A stretch of DNA of 41,707 nucleotides, from the NCBI RefSeq assembly GCF_003058085.1, contig NZ_QBUD01000020.1:1-41707 (forward strand). Direction: 5' to 3'. The translations under genes and the position numbers were made by a program. Below, piece after piece: positions 33,606 through 41,385 of this stretch. Numbering within the stretch: position 1 is the stretch's first letter; each line of letters begins with the position of its first letter. The stretch comes from Yoonia sediminilitoris. GTDB lineage: Bacteria > Pseudomonadota > Alphaproteobacteria > Rhodobacterales > Rhodobacteraceae. Below the pieces are notes generated by a model. It ran no database searches and was not told the DNA's origin. It saw nothing but the letters and a program-made list of their open reading frames with translations.

Positions 33606-33923
33606 TCAATCGGGCGTCGCTTTTGTCCATGGAAAGACGACGACACTTGGAGCGGCAACGAATGACTTGCAGGCTGCCAACGACACATCGTTGCCATTGG
33701 CTTTCGCAAGTGCTGACATGATCGGGTTTAACGCCCTTTCTGCTTTTTCTGCAGCGATGCCTCGCTCTTCGTCATTGTCGAAGTGTTGGTCAATGTGTTG
33801 CGCGGCGAAAGTGGCCCAATAAGACGTGGCATCTTCGGTGATTGTCATTGCCTGGCGGTCTGCCTCGCGCTTGAATGCATATTGCAATCGGCCCCTTCGC
33901 ATCTTGCTGAAAACGTCGCTCAT
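33606..33923 (-). CDS. Hypothetical protein, 105 residues, in mobB operon
   Basis: I do not recognise this protein. It begins MSDVFSKMRRGRLQYAFKRE, is soluble, with a helical acidic middle (HIDQHFDNDEERGIAAEKAE) and a hydrophobic end (VAAPSVVVFPW). Its start overlaps the mobB stop by four bases and the ligase gene starts 45 bases downstream, so the three are co-transcribed. That position suggests an accessory role for the molybdoenzyme, such as cofactor delivery or folding, but nothing in the sequence proves it. Confidence 0.7.
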   Translation of the reverse strand: MSDVFSKMRRGRLQYAFKREADRQAMTITEDATSYWATFAAQHIDQHFDNDEERGIAAEKAERALNPIMSALAKANGNDVSLAACKSFVAAPSVVVFPWTKATPD

Positions 33924-34450
33924 AGGCCATGCACCTTTCGGGAGATTGCCGGTTCGGACATTCCCAATTGTGCAAGAATGAAATCTGCAATTTGGGAGGT
34001 GTTGTTCAGATCAAGTATAGTTTGATCCGTCTGTAGGTCAGCTACGTCTGTGGCGACGGCCTTGATGGTCGGATCAGTGGATCCAATGAGGGTTTGGCCG
34101 GCTGCAGCACGGAATGTTTCGATCTTTGGGTGCGTGTCGCGCTTGTATCCTTCGATCAAGATCAAATCGACGGGATTCATTCCAGCCAGGAGATCTTTCA
34201 AGGTCGGCTCTTTCTGATCACGTAGCTCAGTCATCAACGCCCAACGGGATTGCGACGCCAACATCACTTGGCTGGCACCGGCGGCACGGTGGCGATGGCT
34301 GTCTTTGCCTTCCTGATCTATTTTGACAGAGTGATGCGCGTGCTTGATCGTTGAAACACTCATGCCCAGTTTTGTAAAATGTATCACAAGGCTTTCCACG
34401 AGGGTCGTCTTGCCCGAGTTCTTCCAACCTGTGACACCATAGACATTCAC
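33920..34450 (-). CDS. mobB: Molybdopterin-guanine dinucleotide synthesis adapter MobB
   Basis: 176-residue P-loop GTPase-like protein that assists MobA in making the MGD form of the molybdenum cofactor. The N-terminus MNVYGVTGWKNSGKTTLVES carries the Walker A motif GWKNSGKTT (8-16), followed by STIKHAHH and the Walker B-like LILIEGYKRDTHPKIE, all characteristic of MobB. Placement opposite a DMSO-reductase-family gene, which needs bis-MGD, fits a local supply of cofactor. No mobA is in the window. The first gene of a leftward transcript that shares its control region with the tetR gene. Confidence 0.93.
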   Translation of the reverse strand: MNVYGVTGWKNSGKTTLVESLVIHFTKLGMSVSTIKHAHHSVKIDQEGKDSHRHRAAGASQVMLASQSRWALMTELRDQKEPTLKDLLAGMNPVDLILIEGYKRDTHPKIETFRAAAGQTLIGSTDPTIKAVATDVADLQTDQTILDLNNTSQIADFILAQLGMSEPAISRKVHGL

Positions 34451-34551
34451 GCTATTTTCCTTATTTAATTCATAATGTTATATCTAATTACGCCTCGGCG
34501 GGCAGTCGTTGACCTGCGCTATCGAGACTGTTTTAACTTTTGAGTTTTATA

Positions 34552-34575
34552 TTTTTTGGACAAAAACTTTGGACA
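34552..34575. promoter_or_regulatory. Paired TGGACA boxes between mobB and tetR
   Basis: TTTGGACA occurs twice as a direct repeat, with TGGACA at 34557-34562 and 34570-34575, 13 bases apart, in an AT-rich stretch within the divergent promoter. The same word reappears around the molybdoenzyme promoter (35312-35406). It is a good operator candidate for the TetR regulator. Confidence 0.55.
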
Positions 34576-34690
34576 ATGCAACAAAAAACTTATCTACTTG
34601 TTGTGACATCCGTTTCAAAGGAATAATGGGTAGCAACAAAAGCAGCTTTGGTGCACACGGGCATTGAATTCAGAGTGGTAGCGAAGCCAG

Positions 34691-35302
34691 ATGGACAAAC
34701 TGAGCCTCAAGTTAAACGATCGCGTGAAACGCAAGTCGAAGAAGCGCGAAGACAAGCGACGACAGCTTGCAGAGAGCGCAGCGCATGCGCTGTGCACGTT
34801 GGGTTATGCAAATACAACCTTGCGTGACATTGCGGAACACTCTGGCAATGCGCTTGGGACACTTCACTACTACTTTGAAGATCGGGTCGACCTGATTACA
34901 TTTTCCGTAAAAATGTATAAGAGCGCCTTTCTCGATGAGTTGCGAACAGCCGCCAATGCAAGTGAGACATTGGCTGAAGCGATTGCCAATTTGAGTGCGG
35001 GGCTATCCCACGGTGTGTCGTTCAATGCAGATGAACACAAGCTTTGGTTTGATATTCGCAACCAAGCGATATTTGACGAAGTCTTTGAGGATTCGATTGC
35101 AGAAATTGAAGGCGAAATAATTAAGATTTTTGCCGAGATTGAGCAGCGCTTCCTTGTCGGGCGCGATGCGGCGATCCTTGACTACGCAGCGATCGATGGT
35201 CTGTTCAGATACCTCATGCAAAGCAAATTGCCAGAGCATCGCAACTATGATGCAAATCTCGCCACGTTTCAAAAGATGCTTAACTACCTCTGGGTGAAGT
35301 AA
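34691..35302 (+). CDS. TetR-family regulator of the molybdoenzyme cluster
   Basis: 203-residue TetR regulator. A basic N-terminal arm (DRVKRKSKKREDKRRQ) precedes the helix-turn-helix TTLRDIAEHSGNALGTLHYYF at about residues 41-61; the rest is the helical ligand domain. The ribosome site is weak. It lies between the divergent mobB operon and the molybdoenzyme operon, with TGGACA boxes on both sides, and is therefore the probable local repressor. Its inducer may be the substrate alcohol, aldehyde or acid, which is inference. Confidence 0.9.
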   Translation: MDKLSLKLNDRVKRKSKKREDKRRQLAESAAHALCTLGYANTTLRDIAEHSGNALGTLHYYFEDRVDLITFSVKMYKSAFLDELRTAANASETLAEAIANLSAGLSHGVSFNADEHKLWFDIRNQAIFDEVFEDSIAEIEGEIIKIFAEIEQRFLVGRDAAILDYAAIDGLFRYLMQSKLPEHRNYDANLATFQKMLNYLWVK

Positions 35303-35311
35303 CAGGCTTGA

Positions 35312-35406
35312 TTGGACAAACCTACTTACACTGCGCCTGCCATCCGCAAGATATTCCCACGTTTTGGACAGGTTTGATGGACGGGTGTCCAAAAAAGTAT
35401 TGGACA
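35312..35406 (+). promoter_or_regulatory. Cluster of TGGACA boxes upstream of the molybdoenzyme gene
   Basis: Boxes lie at 35313-35318, 35365-35370 and 35401-35406, and a full palindrome TGGACGGGTGTCCA (TGGAC/GTCCA arms) at 35378-35391. Together with the pair at 34557-34575 they suggest one regulator, most simply the adjacent TetR protein, acting on both divergent operons. Confidence 0.6.
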
Positions 35407-35481
35407 AGTGACCAAAATTCGTGATGCTACTCTCAACCGCCCTTGCTCAGGGGGCGGAGTTTCTTTGGGAGGAAAGTCATA

Positions 35482-37758
35482 ATGCCAGCACCAATGCCAA
35501 TCGGTGAAGAAGCTCTAGCTCATACCAAACCCGTTTTCCGTGAAAGCGAACGTGAGGGTGTCGTGTCTAAACGCGCGCTTTGTCAGACCTGCGACATGCA
35601 GTGCGCCGTTGTGACAGAAAGCATTGATGGGCAGGTTGTGCGGGTACGTTCGTCTGACAATCCAATCTTCAAAGACCATATTTGCATGAAAGCGATTGTG
35701 TCGCCCAAAGGATTTGCGCACCCTGATCGTATTCTGCATCCCCTAAAGCGCGTCGGCGAGCGGGGCGAAGATAAGTGGGAACAAGTCACATGGGAAGAGG
35801 CGATGACCGACATTGCATCCCGTCTTAAGGGTGTGATTGCAGAGCACGGGCCCGAAGCATGGGCTGTCTCAACCAGCCAATGGAACACGGGCACGGACCA
35901 TGGTTTGGGACGCCGATTGATGAACCATGTGGGCTCGCCAAACTGGATTTCCGGTGTGTCTCTGTGTGCGGGCAACACCGCCGCTGTCAGCCGGTTTACC
36001 TATGGTTGGTTCCCGCTTGGAGATTTTCATTCCACAAAGTGTATTGTGCTTTTCGGTCATAACCCGCGCCGTCACAGCTGGACGATGATTTACAACTACA
36101 TCCAACTGGCCCAGGCCCGTGGAGCCAAACTCATCGTGCTGGACCCCCGCGAAAGCAGCAGCGCGATCCGCGCAGACATTCACCTTCCCCTGAAAGCTGG
36201 CAGCGATGCCGCCATGATCTTTGGCTGGCTCAAGGTGATCATGGATGAAGAATTGTACGACAAAAAATTCGTGAAAGAATGGACCGTTGGATTTGAAGAA
36301 CTGCGCGACCGTGTGAATGAATTCCCGCTGGAACGTGTTGCCAAACTGACCGGGTGTGAGCCGGAGATGATCCAAAAGGCGGCCCGTATGTATGCAACCG
36401 AAGGTCCATCGATTATCCCCTGGACGCCGATCACCGATATGCAGCGGAACTCCACTTCGGCTATTCGTCTTCAGGGGTGTTTGCGCGCAATCTGTGGATA
36501 CCTGGATGTGCGTGGCGGCGACACTTTCCAGGGATTGGTTGATGGTGTCGTCAACGACAGCCAGATCGAAATGCACGAAGTGCTGCCACACGAGCAAAAG
36601 ATGAAGCAGCTCGGCTCTGACACTCATCCCGCGTATACCTACAAAGGCCAAGAGGCGATGCGCGAACCGCTCAAGCGCGTCTGGGGGCATGAATATATCA
36701 ACCAAGTGACCGGTTGCTATATGGCCAACCCACCATCGGTCTTCCGTGCCATGGCCGAAGGTGACCCATACAAAGTCAAAGCCTTCTTCGCCCTCGGTAA
36801 TAACGCGGTGATGAGTTACTCCAATATGAACCAGATTATCAAAGGGTTGATGAATCAGGAATTGGTGGTGGTCCAAGAACACTTCATGACCCCAACCGCG
36901 CAGCTGGCCGACTACGTGTTGCCCGGCGACACATGGCACGAACGACCGTGGCTGTCTGACCTGTTCGAATGGATAGGTTTCGTCCGTCCGTCCGAACAAA
37001 GCATGGAGCCGATGGGTGAAGCCAAGAGCACATGGGAGTTTTGGAAACTACTCGCCAACGCGATGGACATGCCCGAGGTCGTGCCGTGGAAAGACATCTA
37101 TGAATTCTACGATTACCGTCTGGCGGGGCTCGGAAAAACATTTGAAGAGTTCTGTGCGACGACCGATGTCCATTTTGAACCGATCAAATACAAGAAATAC
37201 GAAAAGACAGGTTTTGCGACGCCCTCCGGCAAGGTTGAACTGAAATCTTCGATCCTTGAAGATCTCGGCTTTGATCCGCTTCCGTACTTCCGAGAAGACC
37301 CCCCAATGCCAGAGAATTATCCGCTCATGATGTTCACTGGCGTGCGGGAGGATCCGTATTTCCAGACAGGCGGCCGTCACATTCCCGAAATGCGGGCGCG
37401 TATTCCAGAACCTCAGATATTCATCAGTACGAAGACTGCCAAAGTTTGGAATGTTATTGCCGATGAATGGGTCGAGGTCGCGAACGACCAAGGGTCTGTT
37501 CGCGTTCAGGTCAAGATCACGGACAAGATGCCTGACGATCTGATCCGCGTTCCTCACGGTTGGTGGAAGCCTGAAATGGAACGCGGCAATGGCAAGTTGT
37601 CCGGCGCGTTGATGTACTCTGACAACCAGATGTGTCGCGAAGATTTTGACTACATGGATCAGGAACAGGGCATTCCGCATCTCAAAGGTATCCCATGTAG
37701 AATCAATAAGTTGAATTCGGTCACAGAAGAAGAAAGGTTGGCTGAAGATGCTGTTTAA
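35482..37758 (+). CDS. Molybdopterin oxidoreductase, DMSO-reductase family
   Basis: 758-residue catalytic subunit. The N-terminal [4Fe-4S] site is Cys34-x2-Cys37-x3-Cys41 and Cys68 (RALCQTCDMQC and HICMK), followed by the molybdopterin domains. A Cys in SLCAGNTAAVSRFTYG (Cys162) is at the position of the Mo ligand in Cys-ligated members. Further segments typical of the fold are GHNPRRHSW, GCLRAICGYLDVRGG, VVQEHFMTPTAQLADYVLPG and the C-terminal dinucleotide-binding YSDNQMC. No Tat signal is visible, so it is cytoplasmic. GGGAGG precedes the ATG at 35482. No gene for an electron-transfer or membrane-anchor subunit follows, only an 81-aa protein. Substrate unknown; formate dehydrogenase, thiosulfate reductase or hydratase/hydroxylase activities are all possible in this family. 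Confidence 0.88.
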   Translation: MPAPMPIGEEALAHTKPVFRESEREGVVSKRALCQTCDMQCAVVTESIDGQVVRVRSSDNPIFKDHICMKAIVSPKGFAHPDRILHPLKRVGERGEDKWEQVTWEEAMTDIASRLKGVIAEHGPEAWAVSTSQWNTGTDHGLGRRLMNHVGSPNWISGVSLCAGNTAAVSRFTYGWFPLGDFHSTKCIVLFGHNPRRHSWTMIYNYIQLAQARGAKLIVLDPRESSSAIRADIHLPLKAGSDAAMIFGWLKVIMDEELYDKKFVKEWTVGFEELRDRVNEFPLERVAKLTGCEPEMIQKAARMYATEGPSIIPWTPITDMQRNSTSAIRLQGCLRAICGYLDVRGGDTFQGLVDGVVNDSQIEMHEVLPHEQKMKQLGSDTHPAYTYKGQEAMREPLKRVWGHEYINQVTGCYMANPPSVFRAMAEGDPYKVKAFFALGNNAVMSYSNMNQIIKGLMNQELVVVQEHFMTPTAQLADYVLPGDTWHERPWLSDLFEWIGFVRPSEQSMEPMGEAKSTWEFWKLLANAMDMPEVVPWKDIYEFYDYRLAGLGKTFEEFCATTDVHFEPIKYKKYEKTGFATPSGKVELKSSILEDLGFDPLPYFREDPPMPENYPLMMFTGVREDPYFQTGGRHIPEMRARIPEPQIFISTKTAKVWNVIADEWVEVANDQGSVRVQVKITDKMPDDLIRVPHGWWKPEMERGNGKLSGALMYSDNQMCREDFDYMDQEQGIPHLKGIPCRINKLNSVTEEERLAEDAV

Positions 37759-37993
37759 ACTGCTCAACATCTTCCGTTTTGGGTGGATCGGTAAGGTCAT
37801 GATCTTTTTGGTTGGAAAGGCGGCGTTAAATCGCACGCCTTTCCAAAAGGTCGCACGCCTTATCGTCCATGGGGTTTTCTTGATTCCCAAGAACAATGAT
37901 TTCATGGCCGATGACTTTGTCGATAATGATGAAGGATTCGATCTTGATGAACTTCGACGCTACCAAAATGGCGAAACCGTCCCGACCAAATAA
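37748..37993 (+). CDS. Small 81-residue protein translationally coupled to the molybdoenzyme
   Basis: The gene overlaps the end of the molybdoenzyme gene by 11 bases, which implies coupled translation. The product MLFKLLNIFRFGWIGKVMIF has an amphipathic to hydrophobic N-terminal half and a strongly acidic C-terminal part (MADDFVDNDEGFDLDELRRY). It is not recognised. It could be a membrane-associating partner, an electron-carrier dock or a maturation factor; no Cys or His cluster is seen, so it is unlikely to bind an Fe-S centre itself. Confidence 0.7.
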   Translation: MLFKLLNIFRFGWIGKVMIFLVGKAALNRTPFQKVARLIVHGVFLIPKNNDFMADDFVDNDEGFDLDELRRYQNGETVPTK

Positions 37994-38006
37994 CGCAGTT
38001 TCCGAT

Positions 38007-38027
38007 AGCGCAGCCTGAACCTGCGCT
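38007..38027 (+). other. Intergenic hairpin before the aldehyde dehydrogenase gene
   Basis: AGCGCAG (38007-38013) pairs with CTGCGCT (38021-38027) around seven bases. The stem begins 13 bases after the stop of the 81-aa gene. No T-run follows, so it may be a processing or weak attenuating structure. Confidence 0.45.
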
Positions 38028-38081
38028 GTCCGTTTGCCATACGGCAATCTGTGGGTCTTTCCCGCAACAGGAGAGCTGCAT

Positions 38082-38093
38082 CTAATAGATTAG
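38082..38093 (+). promoter_or_regulatory. CTAAT-AG-ATTAG palindrome before the ALDH gene
   Basis: Perfect 12-base inverted repeat in an AT-rich stretch 32 bases before the ALDH start. Its position suits an operator or the -10 region of a separate promoter for that gene. No second copy was noticed. Confidence 0.3.
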
Positions 38094-38124
38094 TAATAAT
38101 AACCGATACGCTGGGGGTCCCAAC

Positions 38125-39858
38125 ATGAACATGGCAAACAACAACAAGGCATTCGAAGCTGAAGCCTATGAGGCAGACCTGATCGCTCTGGAAGCCGCCA
38201 AAGACAAATGGGCGCAATCATCCGTTGAAACGCGGATCGAAATCTTGTCGCTGATCAAAGATGGTTTGATGGAAGTGGCAGAAGATTGGGTCACCGCCGC
38301 AGCGAAGGCGAAGCAAATTCCTGACGGATCGGCGTTAAAAGGGGAAGAGTGGATTTCCGGCCCGTTTCCCGTCATGGCGGCATGTAATGGGCTGATGACC
38401 ACGCTGTCGCACATGAAGGACAAGTCCTTTGCCAAACATTTACCAACGCGGCAACTGCCCAACGGCAATACGGCCGTGAAAGTCACACCACATTCGATTT
38501 GGGATCACCTGCTGATATCTGGCGTGAAATGCGAAGTTTGGCTCCAATCGGGCGTGAACAAAGGTAACCTCGACCGTCATGTAGCCAGTGCATACGACCA
38601 GCCAGAGGCCCAACGAAAGGGCAAGGTTGCTTTAATCCTTGGCGCAGGCAACATCGCGGCAATTACACCGCTTGATGCGTTCCAAAAACTGTTTCTGGAA
38701 AATCAGGTCTGTGTCATAAAGATGAACCCTGTGAACGACTATCTAACGCCGTTCTTGAAACAGGCGCTGAAACCACTGATCGAGGTGGATGCGCTACGCA
38801 TCGTGAATGGCGGCGGCCCCGCCGGTGCATATCTTTGCGACCACGCGCTTGTGGAAGAAATTCACATCACCGGCGCGGGGGCGACGCATGATGCGATTGT
38901 TTGGGGGAGCGGAAAAGAAGGGGAAAAGAACAAAAAAGCCGGCAAGCCCAAGAACCCTCGCAAAATCACGTCTGAACTTGGTGCTGTTTGCCCAACCATT
39001 GTGGTTCCCGGATTCTGGAGTAAGGCCGATTTGCGGTTTCAGGCTGAGAATATTGCGACACAGAAAATGCATAACCACGGCTATAACTGCGTCGCTTGTC
39101 AGGCATTGATTTTACCGGAGGGTTGGAAACATACGGATGCTCTGATGAAAGGCTTAAGCGACGTCATGGCGAAATGCGCGCGCGGGCCGTATTACCCTGG
39201 TGCGCAGGGCCGTATGGATCGCTTTGCTGAAAGTGCCGGCAAGACGCGGAAAGTTCAGCGCAAAAATGGCCCCGCTGTCGAAATAGCTGAGATTATGAAT
39301 GGTGACGCGGATTGGTTCACTCAAACCGAAGTCTTCGGCCCGGCCATGGCAACAAAAACGCTTCCTGCGTCTGATGCCGAAAGCTATCTGCGCGCAGCTA
39401 TTGCCTACGCGAATGACGAACTTTACGGGACACTTGGCGCGAACATCGTCATTCATCCACGGACAATTAAAGAGATTGGCAAGGCGCGATTTGAAGAGAT
39501 TTTGAGCGATCTCAAATATGGGACCATCGCGATCAACGGCTGGACGGGCATTGGGTTTCTTATCACCGCGTGTCCTTGGGGCGGTTTTCCAAACGCAACT
39601 TTGGAAAACGTTGGTTCGGGCATCGGAACAGTGCACAACACATTCATGTTGGAAAAAGTCGAACGCACCGTGGTCAAAGCTCCATGGAGACCTTTTCCAC
39701 GCGGCGTGCTCTCTGGTCAGTTAACCCTATTGCCGCGCCCGCCTTGGTTCATTTCGAATAAACAACAACACCATGTGGGCAAGTTGCTTACTCAGTTCCA
39801 ATACAAACCTTCAGTCTTGAAGCTTCCGCGCATCTTCGCGCATGCTTTGCTGGGCTAG
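38125..39858 (+). CDS. Atypical aldehyde dehydrogenase superfamily protein
   Basis: 577 residues, about 80 longer than typical ALDHs. Rossmann/ALDH segments are VALILGAGNIAAITPLDAF (167-185), HITGAGATHDAIVWGS (247-262), the general-base region TSELGAVCP with Glu284, and the nucleophile region HNHGYNCVACQAL with Cys322 where classical enzymes have NNGQTC. Late segments TEVFGPAMA and PWGGFPNATLENVGSG match the C-terminal domain. Residues 80-150 and the basic, Pro-rich C-terminal 60 residues (VKAPWRPFPRG onwards) are extra. The reaction is probably NAD(P)-linked oxidation of an aldehyde to the acid, which the nearby CoA ligase could then activate. GGGGG precedes the ATG; the third codon is also ATG. 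Confidence 0.85.
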   Translation: MNMANNNKAFEAEAYEADLIALEAAKDKWAQSSVETRIEILSLIKDGLMEVAEDWVTAAAKAKQIPDGSALKGEEWISGPFPVMAACNGLMTTLSHMKDKSFAKHLPTRQLPNGNTAVKVTPHSIWDHLLISGVKCEVWLQSGVNKGNLDRHVASAYDQPEAQRKGKVALILGAGNIAAITPLDAFQKLFLENQVCVIKMNPVNDYLTPFLKQALKPLIEVDALRIVNGGGPAGAYLCDHALVEEIHITGAGATHDAIVWGSGKEGEKNKKAGKPKNPRKITSELGAVCPTIVVPGFWSKADLRFQAENIATQKMHNHGYNCVACQALILPEGWKHTDALMKGLSDVMAKCARGPYYPGAQGRMDRFAESAGKTRKVQRKNGPAVEIAEIMNGDADWFTQTEVFGPAMATKTLPASDAESYLRAAIAYANDELYGTLGANIVIHPRTIKEIGKARFEEILSDLKYGTIAINGWTGIGFLITACPWGGFPNATLENVGSGIGTVHNTFMLEKVERTVVKAPWRPFPRGVLSGQLTLLPRPPWFISNKQQHHVGKLLTQFQYKPSVLKLPRIFAHALLG

Positions 39859-40181
39859 AGTTTGGGTTAAGATAGTTTTCTAATGGGAGTTTAGCACCAC
39901 AGAGGTGACTGCTCCGGTAAAAGCACGGGATCGTACGTGAGCGAACCGCCTTTTGTCCGCGACTTGATCCTTGACCATTAAGAATCGCTGCGGCTCGTAC
40001 GGATGGCCGGTTTCATCGCCTTATCGCGGCAGATAAAACGGTGTACTTGCAGCAATTTTGCGCTGCGAGCGCACGCGGCACAAAACCGAATTCACAGTGG
40101 GGGCTCAGCACTACCGTCGGTGATATTAAAGGCTGCGACCGCTTCGGGATGACGAACGGCTCATGCCGTTCGTCAAAGTTC
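39859..40181. other. Intergenic stretch with left copy of a 23-base direct repeat
   Basis: No gene is supported. At 39952-39974 lies a 23-base word (starting TTTGTCCGCG) repeated exactly at 41462-41484. From about 40060, GCGAGCGCACGCGGCACAAA resembles the sequence after the right copy at 41576. The short frame there has the look of a decayed intergenic repeat, not a gene. Confidence 0.45.
39952..39974 (+). repeat. 23-base direct repeat, left copy
   Basis: Identical to 41462-41484 over 23 bases; flanks differ on both sides. The two copies enclose the tyrosine recombinase gene and the frameshifted SnoaL-like gene, 1,510 bases start to start. It could be an attachment-type repeat or part of a longer, decayed dispersed repeat. 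Confidence 0.65.
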
Positions 40182-40814
40182 TTAGATGTCGATCCGTTCG
40201 GCTATACTCAGGGCGTCCTCCAATTCGACTCCCAGATAACGAACAGTGCTATCAATCTTGGTGTGGCCAAGCAAAAGCTGAACGGCACGCAGGTTGCCAG
40301 TCTTGCGGTAGATTTCCGCCACCTTCGTTCGGCGCATAGAATGCGTGCCGTAGCCACTCGGTTCCAAACCAATCGAGATAACCCAATCCCGAACCAACCG
40401 CCCATACTGGCGTGTTGATATGTGCGGACGATCATGGAAACGGCTGGGAAACATGAACTGGCATCCCATCATTTCCGGAGACTTGATCCAGTTGGTCACG
40501 GTTGCTAGCGTGTTTTCAGCCAACTCAAACTGCACTGGCTTGTTTGTCTTACTCTGAACGATTGACACTCTTTCTCGCAATCGGTCATCCCTGATCAGAT
40601 CCGAGGTCTTGAGCGAAACCAAGTCGCAACCGCGCAATTTGCTGTCGATTGCGACATTGAACAAAGCAAGATCGCGAAGATTGCCCGTGAGTTCTAGGCG
40701 CGCGCGGATGGCCCAGACTTGCTTGGGAAGTAGTGGGCGCTTTTGCCCGACAAGACGCCCCTTGTTCCATGCTCTGCGTTTTGGGGTGACGGCGGGAAGT
40801 TGGACTCTCGGCAT
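40182..40814 (-). CDS. Minimal tyrosine recombinase/integrase
   Basis: 210-residue tyrosine recombinase with a complete catalytic set: Arg61 (SKLRGCDL), Lys90 (QSKTNKP), His158 and Arg161 (THSMRR), His184 (LLGHTKID) and the nucleophile Tyr193 (STVRYLG). It lacks most of the N-terminal SAM-like core-binding domain of typical 300-400 aa integrases, resembling the short FimB/FimE-like class. The ATG at 40814 follows GGAGGG; an ATG six codons earlier is less likely. Such enzymes invert or excise short DNA segments or serve decayed islands. It sits between copies of a 23-base direct repeat. Activity on the other repeats in the window is untested. Confidence 0.88.
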   Translation of the reverse strand: MPRVQLPAVTPKRRAWNKGRLVGQKRPLLPKQVWAIRARLELTGNLRDLALFNVAIDSKLRGCDLVSLKTSDLIRDDRLRERVSIVQSKTNKPVQFELAENTLATVTNWIKSPEMMGCQFMFPSRFHDRPHISTRQYGRLVRDWVISIGLEPSGYGTHSMRRTKVAEIYRKTGNLRAVQLLLGHTKIDSTVRYLGVELEDALSIAERIDI

Positions 40815-41062
40815 AATTTGCCCTCCATCCAACCCTCCGACCCAAACATCAACACAGCGTTGACGAAGTATTATAGCCCGATTTCCAATGCCAGCTTTGC
40901 GATGGGGGCGTTGCCAAATATTACTGCACGTGAATTGGGCCGGTCTGAGCCCAAATTAACATGGAAGCTAATAATTGTTTTTTGCGTCCATTGCGGGTCA
41001 AAATGCCCGATCATTGCCAACCCTAAGATTTCTATCCACGACAATCTGATCGTCATGGAAGG

Positions 41063-41385
41063 CTAGCTTTCATTCAGGCTGCAATGCGTAATTGCCCAGC
41101 TCCTATCAGGCTGACGGGCAAGAATACTCATCGAGGAGCCGCTCCCAGTAGTTCCTTCACTAAAGCGCGCAATACACCAACCAAGGTCGTCACTGCACTC
41201 TGCACCGTCTTCAACCCATTCTTTGTAAGTCGCCTCGATGGCTTGGCGTCAATGGCAGGTGGTCCAAAAGGCGAGTACATCTCAGCCTCAAGACTATACA
41301 CAGATGCGCAACCAGCCGCATCGCCTTTGCGGTAGTATGATACATATTGATCGAGCAATTGCTGACACTCTTCTCGAAAACTCAT
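41063..41385 (-). pseudogene. Frameshifted SnoaL-like (NTF2-fold, DUF4440-type) protein
   Basis: The first part reads MSFREECQQLLDQYVSYYRK and on to MYSPFGPPAIDAK. The next frame then continues the family sequence IEATYKEWVEDGAECSDD, GWCIARFSEGTTG and SILARQPDRSWAITHCSLNE to a TAG at 41063-41065. The two parts join if one base is missing near 41242 (AAGCC where AAGGCC would keep AKAIEA in frame); the total of 323 bases is one short of 108 codons. The intact protein would be a small cytoplasmic cone-fold protein of unknown function. Unless rescued by frameshifting it is a recent pseudogene. Confidence 0.8.

Noticed and set aside
34451..34690. Molybdenum-cofactor riboswitch upstream of mobB or tetR
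   Set aside because: The region is AT-rich with TGGACA boxes and lacks the long paired architecture expected of that riboswitch.
35869..36999. Long minus-strand open frame opposite the molybdoenzyme gene
   Set aside because: It is antisense to a gene with clear Fe-S and molybdopterin motifs; its translation is His/Arg-rich and unlike any family.
40041..40418. 125-residue plus-strand frame near the recombinase
   Set aside because: Half of it is antisense to the recombinase and the rest is repeat-like intergenic sequence.
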